Below, one piece after another: positions 6,834 through 14,700 of a stretch of 19,099 nt of DNA. Within the stretch, counting starts at the first letter, position 1. Each line of letters opens with the position of its first letter. The notes under the pieces were generated by a model, which saw only the letters and a program-made list of their open reading frames with translations, was not told the DNA's origin and ran no database searches. This DNA comes from Promethearchaeota archaeon (GTDB lineage Archaea; Asgardarchaeota; Lokiarchaeia; Sigyniarchaeales; Promethearchaeaceae): the NCBI GenBank assembly GCA_014729055.1, contig WJKO01000189.1:1-19099 (forward strand). Reading direction: 5' to 3'. The position numbers and the translations under genes are program-made.

Positions 6834-8240
6834 GTGGCAAATAAAAAGGATACATTTGAGTTGCTATCAAAAATAGTCGTAAACTTTTTAGATAGATTAG
6901 GGCAGCATGACAAATCGAATAAATCGGAAATTGATAGAGAATATCATCATATATATAATAATAACATAGATTATCCGTTTCTAATGCATTATGCGAAGGA
7001 AATCATTAGATATTGGAACAAATTGAATTATGTATTGAAGAAGACTCTGAGATCACTAAATTTGAAGATTGATAAAAAAGAAATGCCCCTTTTTTTATAT
7101 ATTACATATCGATGGAGTGAAGAGAACGCTAAACAATCTCACCTCGCTAAAGAGCTCGAAATAATTGCACCACATAAGTATTCTAAATATTCTCAAAATA
7201 AAATGCTGTTATATTATCAGCAACTTCAGACTTTTTCGTGGGATATTGCTTTGAAAAATAAGCAACTTCAAGAAAAATTTAGTATCCAATATGCCATTCC
7301 ATCTTTTTTTATTCAAAAGTTAAGTAGAGTCATGCAAATTGATGAAATAAAGGAACAAGCTGTGTCTATGGATAATCAAGCAGTTAAGGGGTCTTTTTCG
7401 GTCAGAATTAATGCCCATAATACAACATTGGGCGAATTTATTTCCTATTTAGTAAAAAAGAAAATTAGATATACTAAAGATGAAAACTTCCAGTATGTTT
7501 TACATCTAAATAGGGAATATAAATCACAGATCATAGACTCTGAGTTTTATAGGGAAGCGAGAGTCGTCCTGCAAGATAAAGCTTCAATGCTTGTTGTAGA
7601 GTTATTAGAAAACGATCGTAATGATAATGATGGTATCAATATTTTAGCGGACTTATGTGCTGCCCCAGGTATGAAATCTATTTTATCTATTGAGAAATAT
7701 AAGAATAGATGTATTGCATTCGATAAGGTGTGGAATCGATTATTAGATCTGAAACATCTGGGGGAGAAACACCTAAAAGACTCCGCTATACATCCTCTTA
7801 TTATTAATTGTGATAGCACGCAACTGCCCATACGGAATTTATATAAATTTGATAATATTCTATTAGACGCACCTTGTACAGGGAGCGGTAACTTTTCAGC
7901 AAATCCAGAACTTAAATGGCGCCAAGGAGCGTCTTTTCTTAAGGAAAACATTCTATTACAGCAAAAACTGTTAAGAATCGCATTAAAAATAGTAAAAGAT
8001 GATGGTGTTATTTTGTATTCAGTATGTAGCTTGTATCCTGAGGAAGGAGAAATGCAAATTCAAAGTCTAAATGATAAAATAGAATTTTATAGAATACCAA
8101 GCTGGTTAGATTCTCCTTATGGCATTAATCAAGAAGAAAATGAAAAAATCAAGGGTATCGGGAGGATGTTTCCTAAACAAAATGGAACGAATGGCTTTTT
8201 TTATGCAAAATTTAGAAAAAAGAAAATGACTGAGCTTTAA
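6834..8240 (+). CDS. RNA (cytosine-C5) methyltransferase, NOL1/NOP2/Sun (RsmB/NSUN) family
   Basis: This enzyme transfers a methyl group from SAM to C5 of cytosine in rRNA or tRNA. The 468-aa product has SAM-binding motif I LADLCAAPGMKS at 271-282, motif IV LLDAPCTGSG at 343-352 with the release cysteine C348, motif VI YSVCSLYPEE at 395-404 with the catalytic nucleophile C398, and the C-terminal RMFP...TNGFFYAKF strand at 444-460. An N-terminal helical region (1-160) is followed by the usual pre-catalytic RNA-binding segment (about 185-250), so the overall size is RsmB-like. The only start giving the full N-terminus is GTG at 6834; a GAGA at 6825-6828 is a weak ribosome-binding site. The last codons are duplicated directly after the stop (see repeat). 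The family call is firm; the target RNA cannot be told. Confidence 0.93.
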   Translation: MANKKDTFELLSKIVVNFLDRLGQHDKSNKSEIDREYHHIYNNNIDYPFLMHYAKEIIRYWNKLNYVLKKTLRSLNLKIDKKEMPLFLYITYRWSEENAKQSHLAKELEIIAPHKYSKYSQNKMLLYYQQLQTFSWDIALKNKQLQEKFSIQYAIPSFFIQKLSRVMQIDEIKEQAVSMDNQAVKGSFSVRINAHNTTLGEFISYLVKKKIRYTKDENFQYVLHLNREYKSQIIDSEFYREARVVLQDKASMLVVELLENDRNDNDGINILADLCAAPGMKSILSIEKYKNRCIAFDKVWNRLLDLKHLGEKHLKDSAIHPLIINCDSTQLPIRNLYKFDNILLDAPCTGSGNFSANPELKWRQGASFLKENILLQQKLLRIALKIVKDDGVILYSVCSLYPEEGEMQIQSLNDKIEFYRIPSWLDSPYGINQEENEKIKGIGRMFPKQNGTNGFFYAKFRKKKMTEL

Positions 8241-8263
8241 AAAAGAAAATGACTGAGCTTTAA
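8218..8263 (+). repeat. Perfect 23-bp tandem duplication across the NSUN stop codon
   Basis: Positions 8218-8240 and 8241-8263 are identical 23-mers (AAAAGAAAATGACTGAGC plus TTTAA) lying head to tail. The first copy encodes the last codons (KKMTEL and stop) of the methyltransferase; the second is non-coding. A 23-bp unit is not a multiple of three, and the stop codon in copy 1 is used. It looks like a recent slippage or replication duplication. Confidence 0.95.
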
Positions 8264-8293
8264 ATTAATATAGGAAAATACCAAATAATCATT

Positions 8294-8297
8294 GGGA
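8294..8297 (+). promoter_or_regulatory. Ribosome-binding site that decides the fusion-gene start
   Basis: GGGA at 8294-8297 lies 6 bp before ATG 8304. An in-frame TTG at 8292 overlaps this site, so the ATG is preferred. Confidence 0.55.
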
Positions 8298-8303
8298 AAT
8301 CAA

Positions 8304-11300
8304 ATGCAAAAAGCACAAGGTAAGATCAATACTCAAATATCAAAAACTCAACGCTTAAAGCTTTTTAATATCCAGCGCAGTTGTGTTTATGATGGTCCGG
8401 GAGTCCGTACAACAATCTTCTTCCAAGGATGTAATATGAGATGTATCTGGTGCCAAAATCCAGAAGGGCAATCATTTCTGACCGATACAATAGAGACTTG
8501 TGATTACTCAAATGAGGAAATACTGGACATAGTATTGAGAGATAAAAAATATTTTGAATCAACCAACGGCGGCGTAACCTTGAGTGGCGGTGAACCATTA
8601 TTACAAAATGTAGATAATCTAATAGACTTATTAGAATTATTTAAAGAAGAAAACATATCGGTTGCTGTTGAAACATCACTTCATGCACCATGGGAAAACA
8701 TCAAGAAGATTGCTCGCTATATTAGTCTCTTTCTTGTTGATCTTAAAGTAATAGGTGATGAAGAACTTCATAAGAAGTTAACGAGACAATCTAACACTCT
8801 AATTCATGATAATTTAAAAAAATTATTGGATTTAGATGTTAAAATTAAGTTACGTATGGTTATAGTGCCTGGATTAAATGATAGTGAAAAAAATATTAAA
8901 GACGCTTCTGAATTTTTAAAATCTATTGGTTTTAACGTAATAGAGTTGATGAAATTTCATAATATTTATGAAGATAAGTCAGAACGTTTAGGGGTTGAAT
9001 TAACACATTTAGACATTTCCCCAGAGAAGAGTCTTTCCTCACTAAAGCATGCGGCTGAGTTATTTAATCAGAATGGTGTCAACGCGGAGAGTGCTGATCT
9101 AGCACCATCAGTTCCCAGAACACCTTTAACGGAACGTGTGAAATTTATTCAAAAAGAAATCCATGAATATCCGTATGGAATTTGTTTTGAGGAAGCCATA
9201 CTTAAAGCCAAATACTATAAGAAGAATAAAGGTTTTGAGAAACCTACACCTATACATCGAGCAGAACGCTTAGCATATACTTTAGAAAACAAAAAAATAG
9301 TTATATATCCTAAGGAATTGTTAGTTGGAAACTTTACCAGTAAAAGAGTTGCAGGGCAAACTTGGCCCGAGTTTAACGGGGGAATTGGATGGAATTTGAT
9401 TCTCTGGCAAATGAATTTTCAAAAACCGATGAGCTTTAAGAGTAAAATTAGAGAAAGGTGGGCATATTATTTAAAAGCTGCACACTATTGGTGTTTCCAT
9501 GGCCGCAGTCTTATGTTTACCCTTTATCCTGTTGGATCTGAAGCATTATTATTAGCGGTATCACATATTTCAGAGATGGTTGCTGGATTTAATAATAATT
9601 TAGTTGGTATATCACATTATATTGAGAATTTTGAACGATTACTCAAACTAGGAACTACGGGCATTATAGAAGAACTTAGAAAGATACAGAAGGAAAAACC
9701 AGGAAATAATCAAGATTTTTATGAAGGATGTATTATAGCCCTTAAAGGATTGGAACAATTCGGGCAAAGATATGCGGATTATTTATTTAAATTAAGTAAG
9801 AAAGAATCTGATCCACAACGGCGTAAAGAATTAGAGAAAATGTCCAAAATCTGTGAACATGTTCCAAAATATCCAGCACGTACATTCCATGAAGCATTGC
9901 AGAGCATGTTATTTTTACACATTTCTCTCTGTTTGGAACAATATGAAAACGCAATTTCCTTTGGTCGACTTGATCAGATATTATATCCCTATTATAAACG
10001 GGATAAAGAGGCAGAGATTATCACTTATGAGCAAGCAAAAGAATTGATATGTCTCTTTATTTTAAAAATGGACGAAGTTTTGTTCATAAACGATGGCAAT
10101 TCTTTAGTTTCCGTATATAAAAACTTTGAGTCAGCAACTACCGATCAAACAGTTACTTTCGGAGGTGTGGACAAGGATGGTAATGATGCTACAAATGAAG
10201 TCACCTATATGTTATTGGATGCATGTGAACTTCAGTCACGCTGTGTAGATCCATCAGCACGTGTCCATAAGAACAGTCCCGATGAATATATTAAGAGAAT
10301 AGCTGAAGTCTATCTAACTGGTACGCCTCAACCAAAAATAAATAGCGACGAAGTGTATATCAAGGCGCTACAAAATCATTATGATGTCACATTAGAGCAA
10401 GCCCGGAACTATGCCATAGTAGGTTGTGTTGAACCGAATGCATCCGATGACCATTTTGGTAATACAGATTGTGCGAATGTTAATCTTACACTACCACTAC
10501 TTCAAGCAATTAAAGGTCATAAGTACGATTTATGGAATTATGACAAGCGTCATCAAATGCGAAGAATGACGACGCGTAATTTAGAATACTTTTTAGACTT
10601 GTTCCATATTCCAAAGCGAATTTCAAACTGGTTACTTGCACGGCGATATAAAAAAGTAAGACGGAAGCAAGGGAAAGAGGGGCATTTTGATTATAAGCCA
10701 CCTTCTAATATGAGTGAGCTGCTTAAACGCTTCCAAAAAAGGTTAAATGTTCTGACGCAACAAATATTAGCAGATCATCAAGTGATTGAGGAAGTCCTTC
10801 GTGAAAAATTTCATATTCCTCTTGCATCTTCACTTTCTAGAGGATGCGTTCAAAGCGGAAAGGATCTTTATGAGGGTGGAGCAGAAATTAATAGCAGCGG
10901 TATTCAAGCAGTGGGTGTCACTGATGTAGCGGATTCACTACACTCAATCGACGAGTTAGTATTTAATCAACAAAAATATACCATGGAAGAGATTATCAAC
11001 GCTATTGATAATGATTTTGAAGGAGATGTAAATCAGAAAATTCGTACGGATTTGCTTTCGGTGCCGAAATTTGGCGATGATTCGTCTCAAGAATCCATAG
11101 AATGGGTTAATCAAGTAATGACTATGTGGAATAATGCATTAGATTCAGTTGAGAATTGTCCGCGCAATGGTAGATATTCTGCGGGATATTATGCTTTAAA
11201 TGTTGCAAATCGTTACGGCAGAAAGACACCTTCATTACCATCGGGACGATTAAGAGGGGTTCCGCTTGCCAATAGTGTGATTCCTCATTATGGTATGGAA

Positions 11301-11642
11301 CAAAGTGATTTACTTTCATCTATGAATTCAATAGCAGGAGTAAATTTTGCTGAAAATGCAGAAAATGGAACTACGGTGACATTTACGATTGATTCGGCGA
11401 TGTTCCAAGGACCAGGCGGTACTGAGAAATTGGCGGGAATTTTGAAAACGTTTCTAACTTCAGATAAATGTGGAATGCAAATGCAACCAAACATAGTCAA
11501 TCGCGAACTTTTGCTTGATGCCTATAAAAATCCTAAGAAATATCCTTACCTTATGGTAAGAATTGCTGGTTATTGCTCTTATTTCAATGAACTTTCTGAT
11601 TCGATGAAATTGGCAATTATTAATCGAACATGTTATACATAG
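8304..11642 (+). CDS. Fusion of glycyl-radical activating enzyme and glycyl radical enzyme
   Basis: A single 1,112-aa ORF contains both partners. Residues about 15-265 are a radical SAM activase: the CX3CX2C site is C43, C47 and C50, followed by the SAM-binding GGVTLSGGEPL at 89-99. There is no ferredoxin insert between them, as in pyruvate formate-lyase activase. Residues about 270-1112 are a complete glycyl radical enzyme of normal length (about 840 aa): the active-site cysteine is C708 in VGCVEP, with the acid/base E710, and the glycyl radical site is G1089 in MVRIAGYCSYF. The activase installs the radical on this glycine, and the thiyl radical then starts substrate chemistry. C-x-E is found in dehydratase, decarboxylase and C-S lyase GREs (CutC, glycerol dehydratase, HpdB, IslA), not in pyruvate formate-lyase, which has CC; the substrate cannot be told. 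The linker is only about 10-15 residues. The last 44 codons recur at 16049-16186. The start is ATG 8304. Confidence 0.93.
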   Translation: MQKAQGKINTQISKTQRLKLFNIQRSCVYDGPGVRTTIFFQGCNMRCIWCQNPEGQSFLTDTIETCDYSNEEILDIVLRDKKYFESTNGGVTLSGGEPLLQNVDNLIDLLELFKEENISVAVETSLHAPWENIKKIARYISLFLVDLKVIGDEELHKKLTRQSNTLIHDNLKKLLDLDVKIKLRMVIVPGLNDSEKNIKDASEFLKSIGFNVIELMKFHNIYEDKSERLGVELTHLDISPEKSLSSLKHAAELFNQNGVNAESADLAPSVPRTPLTERVKFIQKEIHEYPYGICFEEAILKAKYYKKNKGFEKPTPIHRAERLAYTLENKKIVIYPKELLVGNFTSKRVAGQTWPEFNGGIGWNLILWQMNFQKPMSFKSKIRERWAYYLKAAHYWCFHGRSLMFTLYPVGSEALLLAVSHISEMVAGFNNNLVGISHYIENFERLLKLGTTGIIEELRKIQKEKPGNNQDFYEGCIIALKGLEQFGQRYADYLFKLSKKESDPQRRKELEKMSKICEHVPKYPARTFHEALQSMLFLHISLCLEQYENAISFGRLDQILYPYYKRDKEAEIITYEQAKELICLFILKMDEVLFINDGNSLVSVYKNFESATTDQTVTFGGVDKDGNDATNEVTYMLLDACELQSRCVDPSARVHKNSPDEYIKRIAEVYLTGTPQPKINSDEVYIKALQNHYDVTLEQARNYAIVGCVEPNASDDHFGNTDCANVNLTLPLLQAIKGHKYDLWNYDKRHQMRRMTTRNLEYFLDLFHIPKRISNWLLARRYKKVRRKQGKEGHFDYKPPSNMSELLKRFQKRLNVLTQQILADHQVIEEVLREKFHIPLASSLSRGCVQSGKDLYEGGAEINSSGIQAVGVTDVADSLHSIDELVFNQQKYTMEEIINAIDNDFEGDVNQKIRTDLLSVPKFGDDSSQESIEWVNQVMTMWNNALDSVENCPRNGRYSAGYYALNVANRYGRKTPSLPSGRLRGVPLANSVIPHYGMEQSDLLSSMNSIAGVNFAENAENGTTVTFTIDSAMFQGPGGTEKLAGILKTFLTSDKCGMQMQPNIVNRELLLDAYKNPKKYPYLMVRIAGYCSYFNELSDSMKLAIINRTCYT

Positions 11643-11644
11643 AA
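11507..11644 (+). repeat. Direct repeat copy A: 3' end of the glycyl radical enzyme gene
   Basis: This 138-bp segment covers the last 44 codons of the GRE gene, including the glycyl radical loop and the TAG stop. It matches 16049-16186 in the same orientation with no indel and only six mismatches. The repeat starts 4,542 bp from its partner. The LRR-TIR gene fills the interval between them. It is interpreted as an att-like or recombination-generated gene end. Confidence 0.95.
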
Positions 11645-11666
11645 TTCAAGAAAGTTCTATTTTTTT
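11640..11666 (+). terminator. Hairpin plus T7 terminator of the fusion GRE gene
   Basis: TAGAA (11640-11644) pairs with TTCTA (11655-11659) around a 10-nt loop, followed directly by seven Ts (11660-11666). The stem includes the stop codon. Copy B has its own different hairpin plus T-run, so both gene ends carry independent terminators. Confidence 0.45.
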
Positions 11667-11716
11667 CTATAATTAAATAAGAAAGGAAGATTAGTAAGCT
11701 TTGAGGTTACAAAAGA

Positions 11717-14700
11717 TTACAGACTGATAAACTTTTTAAGGAATTCTCTGAAGTTAATCTCTTCGGAAATAAAGCTAAGAATCAAATTGTCGCATTCTTC
11801 GGTCTTATTCGTTAAAATTTCTTTAAACTCCGCATTTTTTAGAATTTGATCAAAACCACGCCGAAATTTAAGGATACGCCTGCCTGTTTTATCTTCTTTG
11901 TTATCGAATAAATTGATTTGTCTCTTGAATTGCTGGATATATCCATAAAGTGATTCGCACAAATCGTCAAAATTATCTTCTGAAAATTCAAATCCAAGTT
12001 CTCTTGACAACCCCAGCTCGTTCAAATCGCTCCATTTCAGACCTTTACCGAGAATCGGGATGACCTCGATATTGTTATTTCGTGCGAGTTTGAGTTCAAA
12101 CTGGCAGTCTTTTGATGTTATCGACTCTTTAGTAGCTATAAAGATCAGTAAATTGCTTTTTGGAACGTTTTTCTTCATAAACTCGTCGATATTTCCCACA
12201 AGATCTTCTTCACAGAAGACAGCATCGTAGATCTCATGCTGGGACTCCAAGTAGTTGGATAGCTCCCGAACTTTATATTCTGATTCATTTACAACCGCAT
12301 GACTGATGAATACGTGAATAGTTGCCCTTTTTCGGCAATATTCTAAAAGGACACTCTTATCGCCTTCCAATAACTCTCGCTCGTTTATATCAACTAGACG
12401 ATTATCGTCAAATTTGAATTTCTGGTTTTCTTCCAAATATGCCTCGGGTTTGAGTTGCATTAATGTTGGATTCATTTCGCTTTTAGGCTTTGGCAATAAT
12501 TTCTTTAAAGGCCATATCTCATAGGGTAGATATTTAAACTCGTTCTTAGAAAGATCCAGCTTTTCGATATTTTTCAGCTCTCCAAATCCTTCTGGCAGCT
12601 TTACCAATTGATTTTCTGAGAGGTCTAATTCTGTTAATTGCGTTAGTTTTGATATGCTATTAGGAAGGGATACTAATTTATTGCCTTTTAAATGAAGTTC
12701 TATCAATTGCGTTAGGTTTTCAATTTCAGATGGAATTTCACTAAGTTTATTATTATTGATCTCTAAAATTTTCAACTTAGATAAATTAAAGAAAGATTTA
12801 GGAATGCTCTTGATATCGTTGTCAGAGAGATAAATATATTTTAATGATTTAAGGTCACTTACTGATTCTGGTATTTGTTCAAATACATTATCATACAGAT
12901 GAAGTTCATTTAAGTGTTTTAATAGGCTTATTGTATCTGGCAATCGACTTAATGAACTCGATTTAAGGTTGAGAGCTGTAATATACCCTTCTTCCAAAGT
13001 AAAACCAAAATTTTTAACCCAATACTCATTTCCAAGAGTTGGATCGACCTTTAATGTTGTAATGCCCGGAACTATCGGTACTTTCTTGTTAATCAAATTT
13101 TCCAAATCTTTCATTGCTCTCGCTTCATTTGCATCTAAAAATCTTGCTTCTCCCTCTTTACATATAAAAAATCTCTCAGATCTTTCTAACTCTGATGTTG
13201 AGATAAATCGATTTCGTGCGCTATAGTGAATTTCCTCAAGTTTAGGACATTCTAATAATCCACCAGGCAAGTTGTCTAATAGATTTTCTGAAGCATTCAA
13301 GACTCTAAGATTTTTAAGATTTGAAATAGAATCTGGGATATTAGATATGTTATTGCTTGCAAAGTCTAAGATTTCAAGATTTTGAAGTAGCCCTATTGCA
13401 TCAGGGAGAGATTCGATTTTATTCGCAGAAATATTTATTTCTTTTACTTCTGTTAGGTTACAAATCTCTTTGGGGATTTCGGTTATCTTGTTGAAATGTA
13501 TATCTAAATCTTCTAATGAATGTAAATTTCCTATCGTTGATGGGATGGTCTCGAGGTGATTCCCATAAACTTCGATCTTTTTCAAACTGGTGAGTTCACC
13601 TATACTTTTAGGTAATGTTTTCAAGTTGTTATTTGTTAAAATGAGAGACTCAAGCTTGTTCATCTTAGAGAATACATCTTCATGTAATTGTCTTATTTCA
13701 TTTTGCTTTAAATTCAATTTCTTCAGACCGGTTAATTCACCCAAAGTAGCTGGAATCTCCTTTAACCCTTGTTGGAAAACACCTTGTAACTCTAAAATCT
13801 GCAAATTTTTTAGATTACCAATAGATTGTGGTAATTTCCGGATTTTGCTACTCGTATTCTTGAAAACTCGTAAATTTGATAAGTTTCCGAAAAATTCTGG
13901 GATGACCTTCGGGCTACGCTTCATGCTTGATATCTCTAAAAACTCCAATTTTTCTAGTTCCCCAAAAGATTTCGGAAAGGTTGCCAAGCTATTATTTTTA
14001 AGGAACAAATATTTCAAATTTTTTAGATTCTCTATAGATTCTGGAAGTTCTTGTAAATAACAACTTTGCACGTTAAGAATTTCAAGTCTGGTGAATTTTC
14101 CTATCTCATCGGGTAATCTTTCAAACCGAGTATCTGATATATCGAGACTAATAACATTACCATTTTCTACCATAAAAACATGTCTTGGTCGTAAATTATC
14201 TTCGTAATTAAGATAATTGATATCACTCCTCTCTTTTAATAACTTGAATCCATAATGTTCAATCTTTGATAAAGCTGCCGCTTCTTCTGGTTTTAAAATA
14301 TCTGAAAAGTCTGAAAACTTTACGAGTTCCTCACCATTTTCCCCAGCATAGTAAAACTCTTCAATGCTGTCCACCTGTTTTAATCTTGCAGGGATTGAAC
14401 GTGACCAATCTTGAGAATCATGGACATCCAGAAAGTTTATCACCTTTAGATTCTTTAAATTCCCGAACGATTTGGTTAAATATATCAGATGTGTAGAAGA
14501 AATATCTAAACGCTCAAGATTAACAAGATTTTCAATTTTATCTGAAAGCTTATCAAGATCATTGTCCCCAATATCAAGCTCGCGTAAATTTTCTAATTGA
14601 AATACTTTGGTAGGAATTGACGTCAACTTCGAGTTGCGTAAACTAAGCCCGACGATTTTTTTGTTTTCTGTAAAATATCCAAACCGATGTTTTGTTTTAT

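Noticed and set aside
8840..9130. Possible separate start codon for the GRE half, making two genes
   Set aside because: The frame is continuous, with no stop, gap or convincing ribosome-binding site plus ATG at the domain border.
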